Notes under the pieces: generated by a model
The model's input: the letters and a program-made list of their open reading frames with translations, nothing else
Told to the model about the DNA's origin: nothing
Database searches by the model: none
DNA from: Acidimicrobiia bacterium
GTDB taxonomy: Bacteria; Actinomycetota; Acidimicrobiia; Spongiisociales; Spongiisociaceae
Assembly: GCA_022827785.1 (NCBI GenBank)
Contig: JAJEIM010000011.1
Location: 1 to 64,000 of the forward strand
Direction of reading: 5' to 3'
Length of the DNA stretch: 64,000 bases
Shown here: piece after piece, positions 8,461 to 17,091 of the stretch
How positions within the stretch are numbered: the first letter of the stretch is position 1
Layout of the letters: each line of letters opens with the position of its first letter
Translations under genes and position numbers: made by a program

Positions 8461-9915
8461 TCAGCCCACGATCGGCCAGGTGGTGAAGCTCCCCGGACCC
8501 ACCTCGTTCTCGAAGCGGGAAGCGGCTGCATCGATCCGGCGGTACGCCTCCGCCGCGTCGAAGCGGGTGAAGCGACACCGGTCGTAGACGATTTCCCCGT
8601 CGACGATGACTGTGTCGACCGTGCGGGATTGGCGGTAGAACACCAGGCCGTCGACGGGATCCTGGAATCTGGGGTGCGCCTCGGGCCGGTCCAGGGAGTG
8701 GATCACGATGTCGGCGCGCTTGCCAACTTCCAGCGACCCGATCTCGTCCGCCATGCCGACTGCCGCTGCGCCGTGCAATGTCGCCATCTCGAGGATCGTT
8801 TCCCCCGTGAAGACCGGCATCTCGTTCCGGACCTCGCGGAATCCGACCGCGGCGAGATACATCTGCCGCCCGACGTCGCGCCGTGCGCTCACTCCATCGG
8901 ACCCGAGGGCGACCGTCAGACCGGCGCGCACCATCTCCGGGAAACTGCCCATCCGCAGGGCTCCCATACCCCGGCGTACCGAGGCCGTCGGGCAGAAGAC
9001 GACGTGGGTGCCCGACTCGATCGTGAGCTCCAGTTCACGCTCGTCGAGGTGGATCATGTGCGCGAGCGTGAGCCCCGGTCCGAGGATTCCGAGGTCGGCG
9101 AGGTGTTCGATGGGCCGCTTACCGTGCTCGTCGAGCGAGGCGCTGACCTCCTCGGGTCCCCAGGACTGATGCATGATCATGGGCACCCGGTGCTCGTCCG
9201 CCAACTCCCTGGCGCGGACGAGCAGCTCGTCCGTGTTCCGCCCGCTGCCGAACAGGTTGACGACGCCCCTCACCCGCCGCTCGCTGTGGAAGGGGTAATC
9301 CTCGATCTGGCGCTGCAGCCGTTCGAGCGCCACATCGGTAGTCACCCCGAGGATGTCGATCTCCGACTGCGGCATCGACCCGAACCGCGGGTCCTGGAGC
9401 TCGTCGGCATCGATCTCGAGGTTGCCGTCGATGAGAAAATGGCCGGGGAAGCCCCGGATACCCACCATCTCGAGGGCGCGCACCTCGTCTTCCAGCCAGA
9501 ACGCGCTTCCGGTGTCGGCGAACATCGTCGTACCGTTGGCGACCATCTCCATGGACGAGATGAGCGTGCCGAAGTGGTCCATCTCCGGTGAGCGTGCATC
9601 CCACAAGGCCAACTCCAGATCGCTCCAGTCGGCGGTGTCTTTGGGCGCGAACCCGCGGATCAACTCCTGGCTGTTGACGTGAACATGGGCATCGATGAGT
9701 CCGGGGTGGGCAAGGGCGCCCCGCAGGTCGCGTTCCGCTGCGCCGTCGGGCACCGTTACCTCGTCGTCCGGTCCGATGTCGACGATCCGGCCGTTGCCGA
9801 TCGCGATCGAACCATCCAGCAGGATGCGGCGATCGGGATCCATGGTGATGATGTGACCGTGCCGCAGCACGGTGTCCACACCCGTGGCGCGACGCTCCTC
9901 GCCGGCAGCCGTCAT
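8461..9915 (-). CDS. amidohydrolase (cytosine/SAH deaminase-like)
   Basis: Metal-dependent amidohydrolase, 484 residues, similar in layout to SsnA/MtaD/Atz-type deaminases. The HVH metal pair is at residues 77-79 (GLIDAHVHV). Further conserved parts are GTTMFADTGS, MIMHQSWGPEE, LTLAHMIHLDE, the substrate-loop-like HVVFCPTASVRRGMGALRMG and VALGSDGVSARRD, which carries the metal-binding Asp. The ATG at 9915 has GGAGAGG upstream; a GTG at 9951 is the alternative. It sits between a phosphotriesterase-family gene and the FAD oxidoreductase in one leftward run. The substrate is not predictable. Confidence 0.82.
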   Translation of the reverse strand: MTAAGEERRATGVDTVLRHGHIITMDPDRRILLDGSIAIGNGRIVDIGPDDEVTVPDGAAERDLRGALAHPGLIDAHVHVNSQELIRGFAPKDTADWSDLELALWDARSPEMDHFGTLISSMEMVANGTTMFADTGSAFWLEDEVRALEMVGIRGFPGHFLIDGNLEIDADELQDPRFGSMPQSEIDILGVTTDVALERLQRQIEDYPFHSERRVRGVVNLFGSGRNTDELLVRARELADEHRVPMIMHQSWGPEEVSASLDEHGKRPIEHLADLGILGPGLTLAHMIHLDERELELTIESGTHVVFCPTASVRRGMGALRMGSFPEMVRAGLTVALGSDGVSARRDVGRQMYLAAVGFREVRNEMPVFTGETILEMATLHGAAAVGMADEIGSLEVGKRADIVIHSLDRPEAHPRFQDPVDGLVFYRQSRTVDTVIVDGEIVYDRCRFTRFDAAEAYRRIDAAASRFENEVGPGSFTTWPIVG

Positions 9916-9951
9916 GTCACAGGCAGCCTCTCCCTCCGCCCTACCGGCCAC

Positions 9952-10893
9952 CTACGACCCGACGAGCCAGCGGCGGGGGTTGTCGTGGGTGATCTTCTTG
10001 ATGGTCTCTTCCGTGATACCCAGGTCGCGCAATGCCGGGAGGAACGTCTCGGAGAGATACACGAAACCGGGACCGCCGTGGATCTTGAACTGGGGGAACT
10101 TGCAGGTGTCATGGGAGAGCAGGACATGGTCCTCGTGTCCCTTGTCTACCAACTCCTTCACGGTGTTCATGATGTGTTCCTCGAAGGCCGTCAGGTCACT
10201 GTATTGACCGCAGTTGTCGAACATGACGAGGGCCCCTCGAGCGATGAGACCTTCGAGGAAGTCCATGTGGGGATAGGAGTCGCAATGGCCGACCGCTACC
10301 CGCGCCATATCGACATCCTCCTCCTCAAAGATCGTAAGGATGTCGGGCGCGACGGGGCCGATGGCGTGGATCGCGCCCAGGGCGAGCCCGGTCTCCTTGT
10401 GGGCCCGCGCCGCCGCCCGGAGCACCCTCTCCTCCGCCGGAGCGACCCAGGTCTTCTCCACACCGATCTCGCCGATCACTCCCGGCTTGATGCCGGTCCC
10501 GTCGACTCCCTCGGTGATCTCTGCGATGAGCTGGTCGGCGAGCGATCCTACGGTACGTTTGTCGATGACATCCTCGGGCCGGTAGTAATTGCCCCGGTAC
10601 CACCCGCAGCCCATCACGATCTGGACGCCCGTGTTCTCAGAGAGCTTGCGCAGACGCTCCGGCGACCTGCCGATGTCCGGTACGGTCAGGTCTACGAGAG
10701 TGGTTCCGCCCAGTTCTCCGAACGCCGCGACCTCGGCCGTGACGACGCGGTCGTCGTCGAACTGGTCGGGGAAGTCGTAGCGGTGCGCAGCCTGGCGCAG
10801 TTGGCAATAGGGATGCTCATGGGGAAGCACGTAGCCGAGTTGGTCTGCTGGTACAGGCCCCAGAACGGTCATCACGCTGCCCGGCTCCGACAT
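9952..10893 (-). CDS. phosphotriesterase-family metal hydrolase
   Basis: PTE/Php-type binuclear amidohydrolase, 313 residues. Metal ligands are visible as LPHEHPY near residue 25, GVIGEIGVEKTW (a Glu-type bridging position as in Php proteins), AIHAIGP, VAVGHCDSYP and LLSHDTC, with the terminal ITHDNPRRWL helix of the family. The ATG at 10893 has AGGAGAGGG close upstream. Members hydrolyse lactones, esters or phosphotriesters; a lactonase- or carboxylesterase-like role next to an amidohydrolase and a hydroxyacid dehydrogenase is plausible. It diverges from the dehydrogenase. Confidence 0.83.
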   Translation of the reverse strand: MSEPGSVMTVLGPVPADQLGYVLPHEHPYCQLRQAAHRYDFPDQFDDDRVVTAEVAAFGELGGTTLVDLTVPDIGRSPERLRKLSENTGVQIVMGCGWYRGNYYRPEDVIDKRTVGSLADQLIAEITEGVDGTGIKPGVIGEIGVEKTWVAPAEERVLRAAARAHKETGLALGAIHAIGPVAPDILTIFEEEDVDMARVAVGHCDSYPHMDFLEGLIARGALVMFDNCGQYSDLTAFEEHIMNTVKELVDKGHEDHVLLSHDTCKFPQFKIHGGPGFVYLSETFLPALRDLGITEETIKKITHDNPRRWLVGS

Positions 10894-11030
10894 GATCCCT
10901 CTCCTGGGTTGCTGGCTCACACCGCGACAGTAAACGGGCCCCGGTCAGCGAGTCAACCGGTTCCGCACGTCTGCGTCTCGGGCTCGCTCGGTCGGGTCTT
11001 CGGCCAGGAGCACGACATGGAAGGCCCACC

Positions 11031-12035
11031 ATGACGGGCCGGCTCGTCGTGGGCGTCGAAGGTCCGGGAACGCCTCCTCGCGACTGGTCCATCGAGCGCG
11101 ACCTGCTCGATGCGGCGGGCGTCGCCCTGATGACATCGATCTGCGCAAGCGAGGAGGAAGCGGCCGCAGCCTTGCGCGACGCCGACGCCGGACTCGTCCA
11201 CACGAGCCCGATCACCGAGGTAATCCTGGACGCTGCCTCGAAGTGCCGCGCTCTGATCCTCGGTGGCGTCGGCCACGAGCACGTCGATGTGGAACTCGCC
11301 GCCGAGCGCGGCATTGCGGTCGCCAACGTGCCGGACTACTGCGTCGAGGAGGTGTCGGATCACGCCCTCGCGCTGGTTCTGGCCCTCGCCAGAGGCCTGA
11401 TCCCCTTGCATGCGAGCAGCCGTCGCGGCGAGTGGGACCATCAGGGTGGAGGCAGGCTCACCCGCCTTCGGGGCTGCCGGCTCGGTCTTTACGGATTCGG
11501 CCGTATCGCTCGCCGGCTCGCGGAGAAGGCACGCGGTGTCGGGCTCGCGGTCATGGCGTTCGACCCGTACGTGGACCGCTCCGAGATGGAAGAAGCCTCT
11601 GTGATGCCGGCGGAGAGCCTGGCCCGGCTTCTCGGTTCTTCGGACTTCGTGTCGCTGCACACCCATCAGACCCCGGAGACGGAGAACGTGATCAACGCTG
11701 ATTCGATCCGGCTGATGAAACCGGGAGCCCGGCTCGTCAACGTGTCTCGCGGCGCCCTGATCGACGAGGGAGCGCTCTACGAGGCCCTCCGCTCCGGACA
11801 CCTCGCCGGGGCGGCCCTCGACGTCATGGCCACCGAACCGTTCGACATGCGCAGCCCGATCCTGGGGCTCGACAACGTGGTAGTCACGCCACACGCCGCG
11901 TGGTACTCCGAGCAGTCGGGTCGAGAACTGAGCAAGAAGATGGCCGGCGCAGCGATCCAGGCCCTGCGAGGCGAGCTTCCCGACCACACGATCAACACGC
12001 AGGCAGGGCGACGCTTCTCGTGGCTCGATTCGTGA
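11031..12035 (+). CDS. D-2-hydroxyacid dehydrogenase (CtBP/SerA-like)
   Basis: NAD-dependent D-isomer 2-hydroxyacid dehydrogenase, 334 residues. The dinucleotide motif is LGLYGFGRIARRLAEKARG. The catalytic Arg lies in LVNVSRGALIDEGAL, the Glu in DVMATEPFD and the catalytic His in VVTPHAAWYSEQS. The HAAWYSE pattern is the C-terminal-binding-protein-like subgroup. It would reduce a 2-oxoacid or oxidise a D-2-hydroxyacid. The divergent neighbour is the phosphotriesterase-family hydrolase, so the two may act in one catabolic route. Confidence 0.85.
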   Translation: MTGRLVVGVEGPGTPPRDWSIERDLLDAAGVALMTSICASEEEAAAALRDADAGLVHTSPITEVILDAASKCRALILGGVGHEHVDVELAAERGIAVANVPDYCVEEVSDHALALVLALARGLIPLHASSRRGEWDHQGGGRLTRLRGCRLGLYGFGRIARRLAEKARGVGLAVMAFDPYVDRSEMEEASVMPAESLARLLGSSDFVSLHTHQTPETENVINADSIRLMKPGARLVNVSRGALIDEGALYEALRSGHLAGAALDVMATEPFDMRSPILGLDNVVVTPHAAWYSEQSGRELSKKMAGAAIQALRGELPDHTINTQAGRRFSWLDS

Positions 12036-12091
12036 GGCGCCGGAGCAGGGCAGCACCTGGCCACAGGGTCTTTGGGTCGTGTGAGACGTTG

Positions 12092-12168
12092 TGGTGGAGC
12101 TGAGGGGATTTGAACCCCTGACCCCCTCGTTGCGAACGAGGTGCTCTGCCGAACTGAGCTACAGCCCC
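12092..12168 (-). tRNA. tRNA-Ala(CGC), 3' CCA encoded
   Basis: 77-nt cloverleaf on the minus strand. The acceptor stem GGGGCTG/CAGCTCC is paired with one G-U, the D stem is GCTC/GAGC, the anticodon stem CCTCG/CGAGG closes the loop TTCGCAA (anticodon CGC, reading GCG), and the T arm is AGGGG-TTCAAAT-CCCCT. The discriminator A and CCA are encoded. No integrase or att-like duplication was seen at its 3' end. Confidence 0.97.
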
Positions 12169-12226
12169 TGGAGGACGGTTCATTCTACCGCCTGAACGGC
12201 ACGGCAGGCACAACCGGGAGTTCGGT

Positions 12227-12790
12227 TCAGCCCGGCCCTCGCCGGGTGCGGAGAGCGGCGATGTCCTGGCGGAGGCGGTCGGCGATCAGGGCCGAGGTCA
12301 GATCGGCCCGGCTCCGTTCCGTAAGGCTGCGGGCGACATCGGTGGTGCGGCGCAGTCCGCCGGTCATGCCGTCGGGATAGTCGAGCGAGGCCAGCAGGTC
12401 CACCACCTCATCCATGATCTCCAGCAACCGCTCGGCCCCGGCGAAGTCCTCTCGCCTCAACTGATCGAGGAGCCTCCGCCTCAACTCCCCCACGGCTTCG
12501 CCCAGGCCGTTGAGATAGGGCGCCATCCGCGTTCCCAGCTCGGCGGCAACCGGCAGTTCGTCTCCCTGGGCCATGGCCAGGAACAGATGGGCCTCGGCAT
12601 ACTCCTTGGCCGCATCATTGAGGATCCCGATCTTGATGTCGGGATGATCCGCCATGGCTGCGGTCGATTCGGCCAGCAGCTCCCCGGCCTCGGCCAGCAT
12701 CGCTTCGGCCTCCTCCAACTCACCCCGATGGCCGGCCCGGATCGCCTTGGCGGAGAACCGGATGACCCTCCGCCCGTTGGCGATGGCCAC
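12227..12790 (-). CDS. translin family protein
   Basis: Helical nucleic-acid-binding protein of the translin family, known from eukaryotes, archaea and scattered bacteria. Diagnostic segments are RVIRFSAKAIRAGHRGELEEA, DAAKEYAEAHLFLAMAQGD, LNGLGEAVGELRRRLLDQLR, RLLEIMDEVVDLLASLDYPD and GLRRTTDVARSLTERSRADL. Coordinates use the first standard start, GTG at 12790 (187 aa). The frame stays open upstream and encodes a helix-like extension (LSFIENAARAELDPKFAARE) with no ATG, GTG or TTG. A CTG at 12865 overlaps the upstream gene's TGA (CTGA) and may be the true start. The cellular role in bacteria is unknown. Confidence 0.8.
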   Translation of the reverse strand: MAIANGRRVIRFSAKAIRAGHRGELEEAEAMLAEAGELLAESTAAMADHPDIKIGILNDAAKEYAEAHLFLAMAQGDELPVAAELGTRMAPYLNGLGEAVGELRRRLLDQLRREDFAGAERLLEIMDEVVDLLASLDYPDGMTGGLRRTTDVARSLTERSRADLTSALIADRLRQDIAALRTRRGPG

Positions 12791-12861
12791 TTCCCGTGCC
12801 GCGAACTTGGGATCCAGCTCGGCTCGCGCCGCATTCTCGATAAAGGACAGGCTCGGCTTGC

Positions 12862-13329
12862 TCAGCGGGATTGCACGACCCTTATCGCCGAGTGGTCGCG
12901 GGTGGGGGGAACGTAGTCGTAGTCGGCGTCGAACAGAGCGTTCACATCCTCACGGAATGCCCGCAACCGGCGCAGCATCGTGATGTACCAGACGAGAACC
13001 GCATCCACGATGATATGTATCAGGATCATCCACAGGCTGTTGAGCACGAACCAGCCGGCGAGGCTGGCCACGGCGGCGCATAGGAGAATCAACACTGCCC
13101 GGCGCCGGCGGATGAGCACCGTTTCTCGATGGGACACGGCGTTGCCTGCATCGCCGGACCGGGTCAGGACCCGCCCGATCGTCCCGCCGAATCCGGCTTC
13201 CGAGTTGGACGGCTGGAGAGACCTGAAGTCGGGGCGGGTGGGGCTATGAGTGGCGCGATCAGCCCACCATCTCGGTATGAGGAACATGGCCCATACAGCC
13301 GCAACCGCTAGAAAGAGTGCCCAAGGCAT
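12862..13329 (-). CDS. SepX/GlpR-like actinobacterial membrane protein
   Basis: Predicted membrane protein, 155 residues. An N-terminal transmembrane helix is followed by a short cationic segment (ALFLAVAAVWAMFLIPRWW), then a linker, an Arg-rich patch RRRRAVLILL and two more hydrophobic helices. The N-terminal AW-x2-FLIPRWW pattern and position beside galU-moeA resemble actinobacterial SepX/GlpR, the membrane partner of the gephyrin-like Glp/MoeA protein in cell division. This assignment rests on gene order and N-terminal pattern, not a database search. It overlaps the possible CTG start of the translin gene, suggesting coupled translation. Confidence 0.55.
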   Translation of the reverse strand: MPWALFLAVAAVWAMFLIPRWWADRATHSPTRPDFRSLQPSNSEAGFGGTIGRVLTRSGDAGNAVSHRETVLIRRRRAVLILLCAAVASLAGWFVLNSLWMILIHIIVDAVLVWYITMLRRLRAFREDVNALFDADYDYVPPTRDHSAIRVVQSR

Positions 13330-13445
13330 CGTCGAGGCGCCTCCCGCGATCCGCTACCGGGGGAGAGCTTATATCCGCGTATTACCAATGCCAAGGATTT
13401 CGGGAGCCGGTTCCCGCTCCGGACGGGGCGGCGCGGGCGAGCTAC

Positions 13446-13931
13446 TCACCGAGCCCCAGGGGCCGACCAGTCTCCCGAGCGCCCGCCCGCCTTGTGCAGT
13501 AGGCGCACACCCTCGATCCGGGCACCCCGCTCCACCCCCTTGATCATGTCGTACAGGGTCAGTGCCGCCACGGCCGCCGCGGTCATGGCCTCCATCTCCA
13601 CCCCGGTCCGGTCGGCGTTACGTACCGTGGTCCGGATCCGGGCCGCCGAAGGCACCCTCTCGATCTGGACCGACACCTCGGACAGCGAGATCGGATGGCA
13701 TAACGGGATGAGGTCCGAGGTCCTCTTGGCGCCCATGATCCCGGCTAGGCGGGCCGTGCCGATGGCGTCTCCCTTGGCCAGGGCTCCCTCGAAGATCAGG
13801 TCGAGCGTGGCGCCGGACATGGAAACCGTCGCCTCCGCCGTGGCCCGACGTTCCGTAACCGGCTTATCCCCGACATCCACCATTTTCACCCGGCCCCGGG
13901 CGTCGGTATGGGTCAGCCCTCCCTCACCCAC
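13446..13931 (-). CDS. moaC: cyclic pyranopterin monophosphate synthase MoaC
   Basis: Molybdenum cofactor biosynthesis, converting the MoaA product to cyclic pyranopterin monophosphate. 161 residues, the normal length. LTHTDARGRVKMVDVGDK, KGDAIGTARLAGIMGAKRT, LIPLCHPISLS, TGVEMEAMTAAAVAALTLYDM and the C-terminal KAGGRSGDW match the family closely. The GTG at 13931 overlaps the moeA stop by 8 nt, which fits translational coupling. Confidence 0.96.
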   Translation of the reverse strand: MGEGGLTHTDARGRVKMVDVGDKPVTERRATAEATVSMSGATLDLIFEGALAKGDAIGTARLAGIMGAKRTSDLIPLCHPISLSEVSVQIERVPSAARIRTTVRNADRTGVEMEAMTAAAVAALTLYDMIKGVERGARIEGVRLLHKAGGRSGDWSAPGAR

Positions 13932-15156
13932 CGAAAACCTCCGAAGCGGTACGGGCCTCCGGCGACCGGAACAGCTCGATGGGAACCGGGTCGCCGGCCC
14001 GGACCCAGCCGGTGCCCACAGGGATGACCGCGAAGGCATCGGCCCGGGCGAGCGCGGAGAGAACGTTGGACGACTGCGCGCCGCTGCTCCGCACGAGCGT
14101 CACTCCGTCCTCGATCTCGGTGACCACCCTGGTGAAGACCGTCTTGGCCGGATCGGTGCGCCAGGTCTCGGCGGCCCGGGCCACGGCCCGGGCCCGGAAT
14201 AACGCCCGGCAGCCCATCATGTGCAACAGGGCGGGACGGGCGAACTGCTCGAACGCCACCATCACAGATACCGGATTGCCGGGCAGGCCCAAGAGCGGCG
14301 TCCCCCCGATGTGGCCGAAGGCGAAGGGCTTGGCCGGCTGCATCGCCACCTTCCAGAAGTCGATGGTTCCGAGCTCCCGGAGGATGATCTTCACGAGGTC
14401 GTACTCGCCCATCGACACACCGCCCGACGTCAGCACCATGTCGGCTTCGCCGGCGCCCCGCTCCAGGGTGCTGCGGAGCACGTCGGCATCATCGCCCACG
14501 ATGCCCAGGTCGACGACCTCGACCCCCAACTCGTCCAGCATGGCCGCCAGGAGCGGCCGGTTGGTGTCCCGGATCTGGCCGGGACCCAGGTTCCCGGTCT
14601 CCGGCGGCAGGACCTCGTCCCCCGTGGACAGCATCGCCACCCGGGGCCGGCGACGGACCCTCGGGCTCACCCCCAGCGACGCCAGCACGGCCAGGTGCGG
14701 GGGCGTGAGCCGCTCGCTAGCGGCGAACACCGGCTCCCCGGCCGCCAGGTCTCCCCCGGCGGGGCGGACCGCCGTGCCGGTCGGCGTGGCCGCCATGATC
14801 CGGACCCCGTCCGGCAGGGGCTCCGTGTCCTCGACCTTGACCACGGTATCGGCTCCGTCGGGGATGGGCGCGCCGGTCATGATCTTGATCGCCGCGCCGG
14901 AGCGGACGGCCTGCTGCGCCACATGGCCGGCCGGGACGTCCTCGAGCAACCCCAGGGCCACCGGCGCCTCCTCGACATCGGCGCCCAGCACCGCGTACCC
15001 GTCCATGGCCGAGTTGGTGAAGGGTGGAACGTCGTGGGGCGCCACCACCGGGCTCGCCAGGCCCAGCCCCAGGGCATCCCACACGGGAAGCTCGACCACC
15101 GGAAGGGGGGAAACGGCGGCCAGCACGTCTCGTTGGGCCTTCTCTAGCGAGCGCAT
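13924..15156 (-). CDS. moeA: molybdopterin molybdenumtransferase MoeA / gephyrin-like Glp
   Basis: 410 residues with the MoeA signatures VPPFTNSAMDGYAV, GAAIKIMTGAPIPDGADTVV, VAMLSTGDEV, VLTSGGVSMGEYD and PLLGLPGNPVSVMVAFEQF. It would insert molybdate into adenylylated molybdopterin. In Actinomycetota a MoeA paralogue called Glp also acts in division with the SepX/GlpR membrane protein encoded nearby, so either role is possible. The ATG at 15156 starts 4 nt after galU ends; the longer frame overlaps galU. Confidence 0.93.
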   Translation of the reverse strand: MRSLEKAQRDVLAAVSPLPVVELPVWDALGLGLASPVVAPHDVPPFTNSAMDGYAVLGADVEEAPVALGLLEDVPAGHVAQQAVRSGAAIKIMTGAPIPDGADTVVKVEDTEPLPDGVRIMAATPTGTAVRPAGGDLAAGEPVFAASERLTPPHLAVLASLGVSPRVRRRPRVAMLSTGDEVLPPETGNLGPGQIRDTNRPLLAAMLDELGVEVVDLGIVGDDADVLRSTLERGAGEADMVLTSGGVSMGEYDLVKIILRELGTIDFWKVAMQPAKPFAFGHIGGTPLLGLPGNPVSVMVAFEQFARPALLHMMGCRALFRARAVARAAETWRTDPAKTVFTRVVTEIEDGVTLVRSSGAQSSNVLSALARADAFAVIPVGTGWVRAGDPVPIELFRSPEARTASEVFGG

Positions 15157-15160
15157 GGGG

Positions 15161-15979
15161 TCATTCCACCAGAAGATCGGGGATAACGGAGCGGTAAGGC
15201 TCGCCATAGGCGGGGTCGGCGAGGCCGAGCACTGTGTTCGCGCGCAGGTATCCGAGCGGGTTCCCTACATCGAGCAGCTCCACATCGGCCACGTAGGCCC
15301 GGCATCGGCCTGCCCGGGCGAGGGAGTCGACGGCGTCGGTGAGCTGGATCTCGCCGCCGTAGCCCGGGGCCACGCCCGCCAGGTGATCGAACACCTCGGG
15401 CATGAACAGGTAGCGGCCATGGATGGCGTAGTCGGAGGGCGCCCGGGCCACACCCGGCTTCTCGACCGCCCCCCCGATCTCCATCACCGAACCGGACAGG
15501 GCGGAACTGGGAGCGACCACTCCTTTCGCGCCCAGCATCTGGTCCGGCAGCCTCCGGACGTAGACCACGGATTTCTTCGGGCCGGCGGCTCGGGCCAGCG
15601 CGCTGAGCAGGTCCTGCCGGGGATGGATCAGGTCGTCGGCCAGCATCACGAAGAATGGCCGCAGGCCGATGGCCTCCCGGCCGGCCAGCACGGCATGGCC
15701 CAGCCCCTTCGCCTCCTCCTGGACGACGGCCCTTACCTTGACGCCGGAGAGGCCGGGCAGGAATCGTGACTCCTCGAAGTGCCGCTCGATGATCGCTCCC
15801 CCGTCGGGATCGACCACCACCACCACCTCCGTGACCCCGGCCCGGGCCGCCTCCTCCACCACCCACTGGATGCTGGGCCGGTCCACGACCGTCAGGAGGG
15901 CCTTGGGGATGGCGTTGGTGGCGGGCCGCATCCGCGTGCCGCGGCCGGCGGCCGGGACCAGCGCCACGTCCACCTTCAT
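15161..15979 (-). CDS. galU: UTP--glucose-1-phosphate uridylyltransferase
   Basis: Makes UDP-glucose from UTP and glucose 1-phosphate. The N-terminal nucleotide loop ALVPAAGRGTRMRPATNAIPK, the DRPSIQWVVEEA segment, VVQEEAKGLGHAVL, FVMLADDLI and the late PGYGGEIQLTDAVDSLA are all GalU signatures. 272 residues. The order galU-moeA-moaC-membrane protein on one strand is a known actinobacterial arrangement. Confidence 0.94.
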   Translation of the reverse strand: MKVDVALVPAAGRGTRMRPATNAIPKALLTVVDRPSIQWVVEEAARAGVTEVVVVVDPDGGAIIERHFEESRFLPGLSGVKVRAVVQEEAKGLGHAVLAGREAIGLRPFFVMLADDLIHPRQDLLSALARAAGPKKSVVYVRRLPDQMLGAKGVVAPSSALSGSVMEIGGAVEKPGVARAPSDYAIHGRYLFMPEVFDHLAGVAPGYGGEIQLTDAVDSLARAGRCRAYVADVELLDVGNPLGYLRANTVLGLADPAYGEPYRSVIPDLLVE

Positions 15980-16001
15980 CGCGGCGTCACCGTGTGGCGC
16001 A

Positions 16002-16583
16002 TCACGCGAGCCGGTTCTCGGTGCCGGAGCGGAGCCGGCTCAGGTTGGAGCGATGCCGGAAGACGATCAGCACCATCATCAATGCGAACCACGCCACGGT
16101 CCCGCGTGTCTGACCCGCGAGCAGCAGGGCCGGGATGGAGACCACCGCCGCCGCCAGCGAGCCCACCGCCGAGATGCGGGACAGCGCCAGCGCCACCCCG
16201 TACACGATCACCATGGCCACCATGACCGGGGGCGCCACGGCCAGCACCGCCCCGCCGGCCGTCGCCACTCCCTTACCTCCACGGAACCGGTGGTAGGCGG
16301 GGTAGCAGTGGCCGAGCACCGCCGCCAGGCCGGCCGCGGCCCCGACGTAAGGCGACCAGACGAGCAAGCCGATCAGCGCGGGCAGGAACCCTTTTGCCAG
16401 ATCGACAATGTAGACGGCGGCCGCAGGCCCCTTGCCGACTGCACGCAACACATTGGACGCGCCCGGATTACCGCTTCCCACCTCCCGGATGTCCACTCCC
16501 CTGGCGCGCGACACGGCCAGCGCCATGTTGACACCACCCAATAGGTAGGCTCCGAGGAAGAGGGCGATGGCACCGATCAGCAT
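16002..16583 (-). CDS. plsY: glycerol-3-phosphate acyltransferase PlsY
   Basis: Membrane acyltransferase using acyl-phosphate for the first step of phospholipid synthesis. 193 residues with about five to seven hydrophobic helices. Motifs are DIREVGSGNPGASNVLRAVGKG (here NPGAS where many have NTGAT) and GHCYPAYHRFRGGKGVAT. The ATG at 16583 keeps the first helix intact; the longer upstream frame adds a non-homologous tail. It ends 22 nt before galU. Confidence 0.94.
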   Translation of the reverse strand: MLIGAIALFLGAYLLGGVNMALAVSRARGVDIREVGSGNPGASNVLRAVGKGPAAAVYIVDLAKGFLPALIGLLVWSPYVGAAAGLAAVLGHCYPAYHRFRGGKGVATAGGAVLAVAPPVMVAMVIVYGVALALSRISAVGSLAAAVVSIPALLLAGQTRGTVAWFALMMVLIVFRHRSNLSRLRSGTENRLA

Positions 16584-16675
16584 CTCAGGTGAGTCTAGGA
16601 GGGTGCTGGTATGCTCCCGCCGGTACGGCCCGATGTCGCGGGCCATGCTCCCCAGTCCCGACCGGAGTGCTGCGA

Positions 16676-16975
16676 ATGCCCACGTATGTCTATGAATGCA
16701 AGGAATGCGGTCACCGGTTCGAGATCTTCCAGAGCTTCTCGGCGGACGCGCTCGACACCTGCCCCGAGTGCCTGGAGGTCGCCCTGCGCAAGGTGCTGTT
16801 CCCCGCCGGGGTGGTCTTCAAGGGGTCGGGCTTCTACGTCACCGACTCTCGCGGCTCGCAGCCATCCACCTCCGGCAAGAGGAAAGAGTCCGGCGACAAG
16901 AAGCCGGACAGTTCCTCCAACGGCGGAGCTTCCAAGAAGGAACCCGCCAAGGCGGGCGCCAAGAACGACAGCTAG
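16676..16975 (+). CDS. FmdB-family zinc ribbon protein
   Basis: 99-residue small protein. The N-terminal MPTYVYECKECGHRFEIFQ plus DTCPECLEVALRKVLFPAG forms a CxxC...CxxC zinc ribbon as in FmdB-type regulatory proteins. The rest is a low-complexity Lys/Ser/Gly/Ala tail rich in KK and SS. Function unknown for most members. It diverges from plsY across about 90 bp. Confidence 0.87.
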   Translation: MPTYVYECKECGHRFEIFQSFSADALDTCPECLEVALRKVLFPAGVVFKGSGFYVTDSRGSQPSTSGKRKESGDKKPDSSSNGGASKKEPAKAGAKNDS

Positions 16976-17091
16976 GAGCCTGGTTCGCCTCTGCTGCGGA
17001 TCTCCTTGTCGCGCCAAGTCCGAGGGTACGGATCGACCGGTCGCCTACCTATTCGGCACTGCATTACCCGGACGGGTGCCGGTGACGTGAA

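Noticed and set aside
10959-10967. GGTTCCGCA half-site upstream of the hydroxyacid dehydrogenase
   Set aside because: Only one partial box without the paired copy or palindrome seen at 55571; likely chance.
12092-12168. tRNA-Ala as an integration site
   Set aside because: No integrase, no duplicated 3' end and ordinary genes on both sides.
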